A DNA stretch of 19,521 nt from JAIPJA01 sp964390115 (GTDB taxonomy: Bacteria; Patescibacteriota; Patescibacteriia; Patescibacteriales; UBA12465): the NCBI GenBank assembly GCA_964390115.1, contig CAYMGT010000012.1, forward strand, positions 1-19,521. The letters run 5' to 3'. The translations under genes were made by a program, and so were the position numbers. A model generated the notes under the pieces. It did no database searches and had not been told where the DNA came from. It saw nothing but the letters and a program-made list of their open reading frames with translations. Positions 1-8,202 of the stretch are shown piece by piece. Numbering within the stretch: position 1 is the first letter of the stretch; every line of letters begins with the position of its first letter.

Positions 1-2
1 AT

Positions 3-818
3 AAAGCATTTATGGTACACGATCCTAAAACCAGGAATATTCATAAAGCTACTGTTAGTGACAGGCTCTTACATCATGCTATTTATCGCCAACTTTATCC
101 ATTTTTTGATAAGACTTTTATTTTTGATAGTTATTCTTGTCGGTTAGACAAAGGGGCTCATAGGGCAATCAACAGATTTAATAGATTCTTTTTAAAGGCC
201 AGTAGAAATAATACTAAAACTTGCTGGGTGCTTAAAGGTGATATTAAAAAATTTTTTGCTAGCATCAATCATGAAATATTAATAAATATCCTTAAAGATT
301 ATATTTCAGATGAGAATATTATTAGGTTATTAACTCAAGTTGTTAATAGTTTTCATGTTGAAAATGGTAAAGGGTTACCATTAGGTAATCTTACTTCGCA
401 ATTATTTGCGAATATATATCTTAATGAGTTTGATAGATTTGTAAAACATAAGATTAAGGCAAAATTTTATATACGCTATGCTGACGATTTTGTAATATTA
501 TCGGACGATAAGATCTGGCTTGAAAATCAAGTGTTCAGAATTAAAGAATTTCTTAGCTCTAGTCTAAACTTAGAGATACATCCCAATAAAATATCTATTA
601 AAACCATGGCTTCGGGGGTTGATTTTTTAGGTTGGGTTAATTTTCCTGACCATCATGTCTTGCGCCAATCCACTAAGAAAAGAATGTTTCGTAAATTGAA
701 AGAAAATAACTATAAAGAAGAGTCTTACCTCTCTTATTTAGGGATGATAAAGCATGGGCAAAGTTATAAAATTAAACAAGAATTATTAAATAATTATTTA
801 AATAATCATGAGCAGTGA
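3..818 (+). CDS. Reverse transcriptase, DGR-type (5' end outside window)
   Basis: RNA-directed DNA polymerase, truncated by the window edge: the frame is open through the first base, and the residues before the first ATG (K-A-F) continue the family pattern, so the ATG at 12 is internal. Counted from that ATG, the catalytic YADD motif is at residues 156-159 (nt 477-488). Motif 4 reads GLPLGNLTSQ at residues 121-130. The [LIV]GxxxSQ form is the known signature of diversity-generating retroelement RTs, whereas group II intron RTs carry QGxxxSP. The C-terminal 'DFLGW..FP' and 'SYLGMIKHG' segments also fit this clade. There is no maturase or HNH domain, which argues against a group II intron. No template repeat, variable repeat or Avd-like gene lies in the window; these would be expected upstream. 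It ends 63 nt before a separately promoted gene. RT identity is very secure; DGR membership is likely but unproven. Confidence 0.9.
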   Translation, partial: KAFMVHDPKTRNIHKATVSDRLLHHAIYRQLYPFFDKTFIFDSYSCRLDKGAHRAINRFNRFFLKASRNNTKTCWVLKGDIKKFFASINHEILINILKDYISDENIIRLLTQVVNSFHVENGKGLPLGNLTSQLFANIYLNEFDRFVKHKIKAKFYIRYADDFVILSDDKIWLENQVFRIKEFLSSSLNLEIHPNKISIKTMASGVDFLGWVNFPDHHVLRQSTKKRMFRKLKENNYKEESYLSYLGMIKHGQSYKIKQELLNNYLNNHEQ

Positions 819-844
819 TTTACAGTAATAATTGGAGTTTGAAT

Positions 845-873
845 TTGTTCCCCTTCTCTAAATTAGGTATAAT
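845..873 (+). promoter_or_regulatory. Sigma-70-type promoter for the membrane-protein/acetyl-CoA synthetase block
   Basis: A perfect -10 hexamer TATAAT at 868-873 lies 17 bp downstream of TTGTTC (845-850), a partial match to TTGACA. The expected start of transcription is near 880 and the ATG of the next gene is at 882, so the mRNA would be leaderless or nearly so. This promoter separates the block downstream from the reverse transcriptase. It is predicted from sequence only. Confidence 0.7.
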
Positions 874-881
874 AAGAGTAC

Positions 882-2312
882 ATGAAGATAAGTTATATAT
901 TAAAATTAAGATATTTTTTGCTTGTTGCTTGGCTTTTAGCAATGACATATTTTTTATATTTCAAAATTATTCCTTTTGGAAGTATTCAGTATAATGGTAA
1001 CTTGTTAGAAAAAAATTATTTCATAGCTAACCTAACTCCCCCTGAAAGAATAGAAGATGTTGAAGGACAAGCTGGTATTTTGGGAGAGCCAGTTTATTTT
1101 TCTTTGCAACTTCCTCGTCATTTTAATGAAGCTACTTTTAGGTTGAGATACAAGTTTTTAAATGATGAAAATAACCTTCTTAAAATAGGTCTTTTGGCAG
1201 ATGATAAATTATGGCGTTATCTAGAAAAGCCATTAGAGAATAGAACCATAGAAAAAGCTTTGGATGTCTGGGAGAGTGTGCAGAGTGAAGATGGCAAATT
1301 ATTTTTACAAAAAGAAAAAAAATTTGTAAACTTAAAAGAATATTTAGACAGTGATATTGAGAGATTTGATTTAGGGATGTATAATTTATCGGATACGAAT
1401 TTAGATTTACCTGCTTTTTCTTTAGATAAAGAAAAAAACAGTGATAAGGAAGAATGGTTATTGCCGGTGCCACTTAGAGGTGATCAACAGATGTTTGTTT
1501 ATAGTTTTGGTGAAGATATAAGCTTGAATTTTAAATTTTTTGATTTAAATGAAAATAAGAATAGTGATGAAATAGAGCTTAGTTTGTATTATCAAAATAA
1601 ATTACTAAATTCAGAGTTTTTGGAAGATGATGGAGATAGTTCTGACAAAGCTAATGTTTCTAAAGTTAAGGATTTCGCTTGGTCTCTAGGTTATTTACCC
1701 GAAGGTGTCTATAGAGCGGAGATAAGGTCTGGTAGTGATATAGTTGTGTCTGAGATTAAAAGTTCAACTAACTATATAGTTTTTATAAACAAAATTAATA
1801 TCTATAAAAGCGAAGGGAAAGTAACTTTAAAAAATAATGGTAGTTTTTTAAGAGCAGAAACAATTTATCCAGATTATTTACAAAATTTTAATTTTAAAAA
1901 TAAAGAAATTAAATTAGAAGAAACTTACAAGCAGTATTATTTAAAAGATCTTGAGAGTAAAGATATTTGGGAAGAAATTATTTTGGAAAAAGGAGGACTT
2001 CATTTAGCTAATGACGGGATCTTTGTTTTTGAAAATGCTAAGGTCTTTGACCCACGTTATAAAAGCATCAATCAAGTTACTAAGCTTTCAGAATTAAATT
2101 ATATTATAGCTAATTACTCTCCAATAAAAAAAGATGATTCTTGGAATATAGCTGAGGCTAAGTTTAACTTGTCCGAGGTTTGGAGTAAAGATAATAAGTA
2201 TAATGTTTTACTATCTATTCCAGGTTTAAACTTAGTTGATAAGCCCGCAATTTTAATAGATAATATTACGGTAGAGCTTAAAGGTACAAATATATGGAAA
2301 AAAATATTTTAA
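882..2312 (+). CDS. Membrane-anchored protein of unknown function (476 aa)
   Basis: I do not recognise a family. The N-terminus has a few basic residues followed by one strongly hydrophobic helix (about residues 9-31), with no obvious signal-peptidase site, so it is probably an uncleaved anchor. About 440 hydrophilic residues follow, presumably outside the membrane. They are rich in alternating hydrophobic/polar stretches, Asn, Asp and Lys and appear to lack cysteine, which suggests beta-sandwich-like folds (inference). A conspicuously acidic segment occurs around residues 215-260. The ATG sits 8 nt after a TATAAT box with no Shine-Dalgarno sequence. The 3' end overlaps the next small membrane protein by 19 nt, so the two are probably translated together and may act as a pair. 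Its position ahead of acetyl-CoA synthetase and MurJ does not by itself show a function. The coding call is firm because of length and consistent codon use. Confidence 0.8.
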   Translation: MKISYILKLRYFLLVAWLLAMTYFLYFKIIPFGSIQYNGNLLEKNYFIANLTPPERIEDVEGQAGILGEPVYFSLQLPRHFNEATFRLRYKFLNDENNLLKIGLLADDKLWRYLEKPLENRTIEKALDVWESVQSEDGKLFLQKEKKFVNLKEYLDSDIERFDLGMYNLSDTNLDLPAFSLDKEKNSDKEEWLLPVPLRGDQQMFVYSFGEDISLNFKFFDLNENKNSDEIELSLYYQNKLLNSEFLEDDGDSSDKANVSKVKDFAWSLGYLPEGVYRAEIRSGSDIVVSEIKSSTNYIVFINKINIYKSEGKVTLKNNGSFLRAETIYPDYLQNFNFKNKEIKLEETYKQYYLKDLESKDIWEEIILEKGGLHLANDGIFVFENAKVFDPRYKSINQVTKLSELNYIIANYSPIKKDDSWNIAEAKFNLSEVWSKDNKYNVLLSIPGLNLVDKPAILIDNITVELKGTNIWKKIF

Positions 2313-2512
2313 ATAATATTTCAAAATTAAATATATTTCAAATTGTTAGAGAAATTTTTTATTTTCTTCTTTTAACTTTAATATCACTATTTATTTTAGA
2401 ACTTGTTTACCCGGGTTCAGTTTTAGCTTATTTTAACTTAAATTTATTATTGCTTATTTGTCTTGCCGTTGCTATATTATTAGTATACTGGCCAGAAAAT
2501 AAAAGAGCTTAA
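2294..2512 (+). CDS. Small two-helix membrane protein (72 aa)
   Basis: No recognisable family. After a short amphipathic start, there are two hydrophobic helices: about residues 20-40 (FYFLLLTLISLFILELV) and about 46-65 (LAYFNLNLLLLICLAVAILLV). A short polar turn containing Pro-Gly separates them, and the tail is charged (PENKRA). The ATG at 2294 lies inside the last codons of the preceding anchored protein (19-nt overlap). An AAAGG about 9 nt upstream (2280-2284) is the only Shine-Dalgarno-like sequence I found among the starts in this window. The overlap suggests translational coupling and a shared membrane role with the preceding protein, possibly as a partner subunit (inference). Confidence 0.7.
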   Translation: MEKNILNNISKLNIFQIVREIFYFLLLTLISLFILELVYPGSVLAYFNLNLLLLICLAVAILLVYWPENKRA

Positions 2513-2520
2513 AATATTGT

Positions 2521-4578
2521 ATGAATTTAACTAATTTTTTTAATCCTAAAAGTCTGGCAATTGTCGGTGCTTCTTCTAATTCTAAAAAGTTAGGTTGGCA
2601 AATAGTTTCTAATGTTAAAGAGAGTGGCTATAAGGGTAAGATTTATCCAATAAATTTAAGTAGTGATAAAATTTTGGGTTTAAAAGCTTATTCTTCACTT
2701 ACAGAAATTAAAGAAAAAATTGATGTAGTTTTAATTGTTATTCCTGCTAAATTTGTAAAAGCTGAAGTAGAAAAATGCGTGAAGTTAAATATAAAAAATA
2801 TTGTTATTATCAGTGCTGGATTTAAAGAGTTAAATAAAGAAGGTGCTAAGTTAGAGTCAGAAATTTTTAGTTTAGCTAAGGCTAATAATTTAAATATTTT
2901 AGGTCCCAATTGTTTGGGTTTTATCTCTAACTCTAACAATTTAAATTTAACCTTTAGTAAAGCTAGTTTAAATAAATATGAAAGTAGTCATATATCTTTG
3001 GTAAGTCAATCAGGGGCTATTGGCAGTGCTATGTTAGATTGGTTTGCTGGTAGTGGCTTATCTTTAGCAAATTTTGTTAGTTTAGGTAATAAAGTGGACA
3101 TAGCTGAAGATGAAATTTTTGATTATTTAAGAGAGGACAATGATACAAAATTGGTAGTAGCTTATTTGGAGGAAATAGGTGATGGAGGAAAATTGAGAAA
3201 AAGTTTATCAAAATTAGCTAAAAAGAAACCTGTAATAATGATTAAAGCCGGAAAAAGTAAAGCCGGAGCGCAAATGGCTCTTAGTCATACTGGAAGCTTG
3301 GCGGGATCGTGGGAAATTTCTAAGTTAGCTATAGAGTCTAGCGGAGCAATTTTATTAGATAATTTAGGACAGCTTTTTGATGTTTTAAAACTCTGGCCTA
3401 GTTTAAAAGATAAAAATTTAAATAAAATTTTTAAAAATTTATCATTAATGTTAATTTCCAATGCAGGCGGACCTTTGGTTATAGCGGCTGATATTATAGA
3501 ACAATATAATTTATCTTTATCTAAATGGCCTAAAGATATTAGGCAAATTAAAGATTATTCACTAGCTATAAAATTAAAGAATCCTCTTGATATACTAGGT
3601 GATGCTTTAGCTTCTCACTATCAAATAGCTCTAGAGATCTTAATTTCTAAAACGAAAGAGAAGGTTTTTATTCTTGTGTTCACACCACAAAGTATTAGTG
3701 AACCAGAAAAAACCGCTAAACTTATCTGTAGTCTACAAAAAAAATATAATGATAAATTATTTATTCCTGTCTTTATTGGCGGTAAGTCACTTAAACAAGC
3801 TAGAGAAATTTTTGAATTAAATAGCTTGTCGCATTACGAGTGCTTAGAGCCCGCTCTATTTGCTTTAGCTAAATATAGAGATTATTTTTGTAGTCTTAAA
3901 AACTTACCAGAATATAGGAATCATAATAGTAGAGAGAATAAATTAATAATTGAAGGTGAATCTAAGCAATTACCTTATCTTGAATCTTTAAGTATTTTAG
4001 AGAGTTACAAGATAAATATAGTTAAAACAAGGTTGGTGGAAAATAAAACAGAGTTAGGGAAGTTAAAATTTCCCTTTGTTTTGAAAGCTGTCGGAGAAAA
4101 TTTAATTCACAAAACTGAAGAAAATGCTGTCAGAGTTAATATTAGAAACTTACAGGAAGCGAAAATTACATACGATAAGTTGAAACTACTGTTTAAAAAA
4201 GGTGCTGATAAAATTATTTATCAACCTTTTTTAGAGAATAATCTAGAATTAATCGCTGGATTTAAAAGAGATAATAAATTTGGCACAATTTTTATGTTGG
4301 GCTGGGGAGGTATTTATACTGAGATTATAAAAGATGTTTCTTGGCACCTAGGGTATTTAAATAAATCTAAAACTATAGAGATGTTAAAAAGTTTACAGGT
4401 TTATAAACTTATATCTGGTTACAGGGGAAAGAGTTATAACCAAGACGCTATTATAGAACTAATGCTAAACTTATCTAATTTAGCTAAGAATAATTTGGAG
4501 ATAAAAGAATTAGATATTAATCCGGTTTTTTTAAGTGACAAGAAAGCTCAGGCTGGAGATGTAAGAATAATTGTTTAA
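2521..4578 (+). CDS. Acetyl-CoA synthetase (ADP-forming), fused alpha-beta
   Basis: Converts acetyl-CoA, ADP and phosphate to acetate, CoA and ATP, giving substrate-level ATP at the end of fermentation. Domains in order are a CoA-binding Rossmann domain with 'IVGASSN' near residue 14, a succinyl-CoA-ligase-like domain, and a C-terminal ATP-grasp domain (about 470-680). The alpha-subunit phosphohistidine is visible as H256 in SHTGSLAG, almost the same position as His257 of the Pyrococcus enzyme. The beta-subunit relay histidine is H530 in LIHKTEENAV. That loop normally reads HKxDxGGV, so the Gly-Gly pair appears replaced by Asn-Ala, which is odd but may be lineage-specific. At 685 aa it has the usual length for fused forms. 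It starts 8 nt after the preceding stop without a Shine-Dalgarno sequence. The oxidoreductase cluster at 11829-15074 would supply its acetyl-CoA. Acyl specificity cannot be read from sequence. Confidence 0.93.
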   Translation: MNLTNFFNPKSLAIVGASSNSKKLGWQIVSNVKESGYKGKIYPINLSSDKILGLKAYSSLTEIKEKIDVVLIVIPAKFVKAEVEKCVKLNIKNIVIISAGFKELNKEGAKLESEIFSLAKANNLNILGPNCLGFISNSNNLNLTFSKASLNKYESSHISLVSQSGAIGSAMLDWFAGSGLSLANFVSLGNKVDIAEDEIFDYLREDNDTKLVVAYLEEIGDGGKLRKSLSKLAKKKPVIMIKAGKSKAGAQMALSHTGSLAGSWEISKLAIESSGAILLDNLGQLFDVLKLWPSLKDKNLNKIFKNLSLMLISNAGGPLVIAADIIEQYNLSLSKWPKDIRQIKDYSLAIKLKNPLDILGDALASHYQIALEILISKTKEKVFILVFTPQSISEPEKTAKLICSLQKKYNDKLFIPVFIGGKSLKQAREIFELNSLSHYECLEPALFALAKYRDYFCSLKNLPEYRNHNSRENKLIIEGESKQLPYLESLSILESYKINIVKTRLVENKTELGKLKFPFVLKAVGENLIHKTEENAVRVNIRNLQEAKITYDKLKLLFKKGADKIIYQPFLENNLELIAGFKRDNKFGTIFMLGWGGIYTEIIKDVSWHLGYLNKSKTIEMLKSLQVYKLISGYRGKSYNQDAIIELMLNLSNLAKNNLEIKELDINPVFLSDKKAQAGDVRIIV

Positions 4579-4591
4579 ATTAAAATTTATA

Positions 4592-6229
4592 ATGCTAAAA
4601 AAGATTTTTTCTAAACCAATAAATACTATTACCTCGGCAGCTGCTTTAGTAGCTCTCTTTTCTTTTTTTTCCAGGGTTTTAGGGGTTTTAAGAGACAGGG
4701 TGCTAGCTGGACAATTTGGAGCTTCAGAGATAACTGATGCATATTACGCTGCCTTCAGGGTACCAGATTTATTATTTAATTTGATAGTTTTAGGAGCGCT
4801 TTCAGCTGGATTTATTCCGGTTTTTACTAAATTAGTAAAAGATTTTTCACTTACATATGGTGATAGTTATAGAAAAAATAAGTCGGCTTGGGATTTATCT
4901 AACAGTATTTTAAACTTACTCATGATATCTTTAATTATTTTGTCGGTTGTGGCAATTATATTTGCTCCGCAGCTAGTCAGGCTAATTGTTCCAGGCTTTG
5001 AGGCAAGTTTACAGTTAACCACTGTTAAGCTAACTAGAATAATGTTTTTATCACCTATATTTTTAGGTATTTCTAGTGTTTTAGGTGGAGTGCTGCAGTC
5101 GTATAAGAAATTTTTTGCTTATTCTTTAGCTCCTGTTTTATATAACCTAGGTATTATATTTGGTATTATTTATTTAATGCCGTGGTTTGGTATTGCCGGT
5201 CTGGCTTGGGGAGTTGTTTTGGGAGCTTTTTTACATATGCTTATTCAACTACCATTTGCCGTATCTTCAGGTTTCTTCTATAGATTTAAATTAAGCTTTA
5301 AAATTGAGGGAGTAAGAAAAATACTTAAAATGATGGTGCCTAGAACAATGGGCTTAGCGGTCGGTCAAATTAATCTACTTATAATAACCATAATTTCTTC
5401 TACTTTAATTTCTGGTTCTTTAGCAGTTTTTAATTTTGCTAATAATTTACAGTCTTTCGCCGTCGGTATATTTGGAATTTCTTTTGCCGTAGCTGCTTTT
5501 CCCACTTTTTCTAGATTAAGCGGGAATGATAAAAAATTAATTAGCAGTTTTACTAAAACTTTTAGACAAATACTTTTTTTCATAATCCCTTCGACTGTAT
5601 TACTTCTAACTTTAAGAGCCCAGATTATTAGAGTTATTTTAGGTACAGGTAAGTTTAATTGGCAAGATACTATTTTAACTATTGATACTTTAGGTTTTTT
5701 CACTCTCAGTTTATTTGCTCAGGCTAGCATTCCCTTACTGGTAAGACTTTTTTATGCTAAAGAAGATTCTAGAACTCCTTTTTACGCTGCTATCGTTGCT
5801 ATGGTTTTAAATATAATTTTAGCTACTTATTTCTCAGCTACTTTAGGAGTAGCTGGACTAGCTTTAGCTTTTTCTGTTTCATCAGTATTAAATTTCTTAA
5901 TATTATGGTTAGTTTTAAATTGCCGTTTAGGGAGTTTATATGGTGAAGGGCTACTTCTAGCGGTTGTTAAAATGTCAGTCGCGGCAATTATTGCGGGTAT
6001 TGTTGTGCAAATTGCGAAAGTTGTTATTTGGCCCTTTATTGATATGACCACTTTCCTCGGTGTACTTCTACAAGGCTTAGGGTCAGGAATAGCAGGGCTA
6101 GCTTTTTATGTGCTTTTTTGTTATATATTTAAAGTGGAGGAAATGTCTGCTATTTTCTCTAGTCTGCGTCGTCGATTACCTTGGAAGAAGATAAAGACTG
6201 AGGACTTTATTCAAGCTAGGGAGGTGTAA
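4592..6229 (+). CDS. murJ: Lipid II flippase MurJ (MviN family)
   Basis: Polytopic inner-membrane MOP-superfamily flippase that moves the lipid-linked peptidoglycan precursor to the outer face of the membrane. At 545 aa with about 14 hydrophobic helices, it has the normal family size. The N-terminal signature 'SRVLGVLRDRVLAGQFG' (residues 27-43) carries the conserved Arg28, Arg34 and Asp35, followed by 'TDAYYAAFRVPDLL'. Aligned by eye, the Arg-Arg of the E. coli 'LPNLLRR' motif is Phe-Asn here; I believe such divergence is common outside Proteobacteria. I chose the ATG at 4592 rather than an in-frame TTG at 4571 that overlaps the preceding gene, because MLKKIFSK gives a normal basic N-terminus. 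It lies 13 nt after acetyl-CoA synthetase and is probably co-transcribed. It implies a peptidoglycan wall. Confidence 0.93.
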   Translation: MLKKIFSKPINTITSAAALVALFSFFSRVLGVLRDRVLAGQFGASEITDAYYAAFRVPDLLFNLIVLGALSAGFIPVFTKLVKDFSLTYGDSYRKNKSAWDLSNSILNLLMISLIILSVVAIIFAPQLVRLIVPGFEASLQLTTVKLTRIMFLSPIFLGISSVLGGVLQSYKKFFAYSLAPVLYNLGIIFGIIYLMPWFGIAGLAWGVVLGAFLHMLIQLPFAVSSGFFYRFKLSFKIEGVRKILKMMVPRTMGLAVGQINLLIITIISSTLISGSLAVFNFANNLQSFAVGIFGISFAVAAFPTFSRLSGNDKKLISSFTKTFRQILFFIIPSTVLLLTLRAQIIRVILGTGKFNWQDTILTIDTLGFFTLSLFAQASIPLLVRLFYAKEDSRTPFYAAIVAMVLNIILATYFSATLGVAGLALAFSVSSVLNFLILWLVLNCRLGSLYGEGLLLAVVKMSVAAIIAGIVVQIAKVVIWPFIDMTTFLGVLLQGLGSGIAGLAFYVLFCYIFKVEEMSAIFSSLRRRLPWKKIKTEDFIQAREV

Positions 6230-6235
6230 TAGTAG

Positions 6236-6266
6236 TTGATAGTTTTTTAATTATTATTCAGATAAT
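6236..6266 (+). promoter_or_regulatory. Possible promoter for lepA
   Basis: TTGATA (6236-6241) and GATAAT (6261-6266) each differ from consensus at one position, but the 19-bp spacer is longer than ideal. The predicted transcription start, about 7 nt after the -10 box, coincides with the lepA ATG at 6274, so the transcript would be leaderless. In A/T-rich DNA this could be chance. The 44-nt intergenic stretch holds no hairpin or Shine-Dalgarno sequence. Confidence 0.4.
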
Positions 6267-6273
6267 TTATTTT

Positions 6274-8082
6274 ATGAATCATAAAACAGATAAAATTAGA
6301 AATTTTTGTATAATTGCTCATATTGATCACGGTAAAAGTACCTTGGCTGATAGAATGTTGCAAGTGACTAAAACAGTTGAAGACAGAAAGATGAAAGATC
6401 AGATATTAGATGGAATGGATTTAGAAAGAGAGAGAGGTATAACTATTAAACTTCAGCCGGTAAATATGGAATATGATGGTTACTTACTGAACCTCATAGA
6501 TACTCCAGGTCACGTTGATTTTGGTTACGAAGTTTCCCGGTCTTTAGCAGCGGTTGAGACAGCTATTTTACTTATTGATGCTAGTCAAGGCATACAAGCT
6601 CAAACTTTGGCAAATTTGTATTTAGCTTTAGAACAGAATTTATATATTATTCCAGTTATAAATAAAATTGACTTACCGGCGGCCAATATTGAAAAGAGTC
6701 AGGAAGAGATAATGGAGCTTTTAGGCTGTGATAGAGATGATATAATTTTAGCCTCAGGTAAAACCGGGCAAGGAGTGGAAGAAATTTTGCACAGAGTTAT
6801 AGATAAAGGAAATAAACCACAAAGTAGCCAAACAGGCTCTACCAGAGCTTTGATATTTGATTCTAATTATGATAAGTATAAAGGAGTGGTTACTTATGTT
6901 AGGGTGGTTGACGGTAGCTTTTCCAAAGGTGATCAGATTAGTTTAGCTGTTAGTCAATCTGAAAGTGAAATATTGGATATTGGTATTTTTAAACCTCAGT
7001 ACACCCCGACTGAAAAATTAGAGACAGGTATGATAGGTTATATCATTACAGGCTTCAAAGAAGTTAGTCAATCTAAAGTAGGAGATACTATTACTTTAAG
7101 TTCAGATTTAAAAAATTGTCAGAGTTTACCAGGCTACAAGGAGGTAAAGCCCATGGTTTTTGCGGGTATTTTCCCTAAAGAAGGTAGTGAGTGGCAAAAC
7201 TTAATTGAGGCTATAGAGAAGTTGAAATTAAACGATGCTTCACTAACTTATGAAACTGAACATTCTGAAGCTTTAGGTTTTGGTTTGCGTTGTGGTTTTC
7301 TAGGCTTACTTCATTTGGAAATATTTCAAGAAAGATTAAGAAGAGAATATAATATAGATATAATTGTAACTATCCCTAGCGTAGCCTATAGAGTAACTAC
7401 GACTAATTTGGAAGAAAATATTATTAGAACTCCGCAAAAAATGCCGACTGTTGATAGAATACAAAAAATTGAAGAACCGTGGGTCACATTAGATATAATT
7501 ACTCCTCACGCTTATTTAGGTTCTATTATGCAACTTACCCAAGAAAAGAGGGGGGAGTATAAGAATACGGAGTATATAAACAGTGGAGATAAGGAGGGTG
7601 GAAGAGTTATTTTACACTATAATTTACCTTTGTCTTCCATTTTGACCGATTATTATGATAAGATAAAAAGTGTTAGCTCTGGTTATGGTTCTATAAACTA
7701 TGAATATTTAGGCTATCGAGAGGCTGATGTAGTTAAAATGGATATATTAGTAGCGGAAGAGTTGGTAGAGTCTTTATCACTTATGGTCTATAGAAATGAA
7801 GCCTTTTCTCAAGGTAAAGAAATTGTAAAAATCTTAAGAGATTCTTTGCCTAAGCAAATGTTTGTTGTGAAATTACAAGCAGCCATTGGAGGAAAGATTA
7901 TTGCCGCTGAAAGACTTTCAGCGATGAGAAAAGATGTAACCGCTAAGCTTTATGGTGGTGATGTAAGTAGAAAGAGGAAACTACTAGATAAACAAAAGAA
8001 AGGGAAAAAGAAAATGATGAAGGCGGGTAGGGGTAGTGTTGATATTCCCCCTGAAACATTTGTAAAAATTTTAAAAAGATAA
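6274..8082 (+). CDS. lepA: Elongation factor 4 (LepA), ribosome-associated GTPase
   Basis: Translational GTPase that acts on the ribosome and is credited with back-translocation or a role in subunit biogenesis. GTP-binding motifs are all present: P-loop AHIDHGKST (residues 15-23), the switch I segment 'ERERGITIK', DTPGH (76-80), NKID (130-133) and an SGKTG G5-like segment. These are followed by domain II, EF-G-like domains III and V, and the LepA-specific C-terminal domain ending in a Lys-rich stretch and 'GRGSVDIPPETFVKILKR'. The length of 602 aa matches the family. The absence of an EF-G domain IV and the presence of the LepA C-terminus separate it from EF-G, BipA and RF3. It sits between murJ and recJ on the same strand, with a possible leaderless promoter just ahead. 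Confidence 0.97.
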   Translation: MNHKTDKIRNFCIIAHIDHGKSTLADRMLQVTKTVEDRKMKDQILDGMDLERERGITIKLQPVNMEYDGYLLNLIDTPGHVDFGYEVSRSLAAVETAILLIDASQGIQAQTLANLYLALEQNLYIIPVINKIDLPAANIEKSQEEIMELLGCDRDDIILASGKTGQGVEEILHRVIDKGNKPQSSQTGSTRALIFDSNYDKYKGVVTYVRVVDGSFSKGDQISLAVSQSESEILDIGIFKPQYTPTEKLETGMIGYIITGFKEVSQSKVGDTITLSSDLKNCQSLPGYKEVKPMVFAGIFPKEGSEWQNLIEAIEKLKLNDASLTYETEHSEALGFGLRCGFLGLLHLEIFQERLRREYNIDIIVTIPSVAYRVTTTNLEENIIRTPQKMPTVDRIQKIEEPWVTLDIITPHAYLGSIMQLTQEKRGEYKNTEYINSGDKEGGRVILHYNLPLSSILTDYYDKIKSVSSGYGSINYEYLGYREADVVKMDILVAEELVESLSLMVYRNEAFSQGKEIVKILRDSLPKQMFVVKLQAAIGGKIIAAERLSAMRKDVTAKLYGGDVSRKRKLLDKQKKGKKKMMKAGRGSVDIPPETFVKILKR

Positions 8083-8094
8083 AATAATAATACA

Positions 8095-8199
8095 ATGAAG
8101 AAAAGAACAAAAAAAGCTATAAATAAGGGTCTTTGGATAATTATTTCAGTTATGGTAATTTTTTCTATGGTAGCTTGGACTTTTGGTACTAGCTTTTAA
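8095..8199 (+). CDS. Very small single-helix membrane protein (34 aa)
   Basis: A short frame reading MKKRTKKAINKG, then a hydrophobic helix of about 20 residues (LWIIISVMVIFSMVAWTF) and a tail GTSF. It fills almost exactly the space between lepA (ends 8082) and recJ (starts 8203), leaving 12 nt and 3 nt. The strongly basic N-terminus predicts an N-in, C-out orientation. It has no Shine-Dalgarno sequence, like its neighbours. Function unknown. The tight fit, sensible topology and ATG/TAA ends argue that it is translated, but at 34 codons coding potential cannot be proven by eye. Confidence 0.6.
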   Translation: MKKRTKKAINKGLWIIISVMVIFSMVAWTFGTSF

Positions 8200-8202
8200 A
8201 AC

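Noticed and set aside
3..818. Group II intron-encoded protein
   Set aside because: Motif 4 lacks QGxxxSP, there is no maturase or endonuclease domain, and no intron-like 3' structure is visible downstream.
819..881. A possible DGR template repeat or retron-type RNA just after the reverse transcriptase (one frame reads SNNWSLNLFPFSK)
   Set aside because: The segment is only 63 nt, has no matching near-copy that I could see in the window, no strong fold, and contains the next gene's promoter.
1180..1473. Minus-strand frame inside the anchored protein gene
   Set aside because: The sense frame is long and coherent with normal codon use. The antisense product has no plausible domain.
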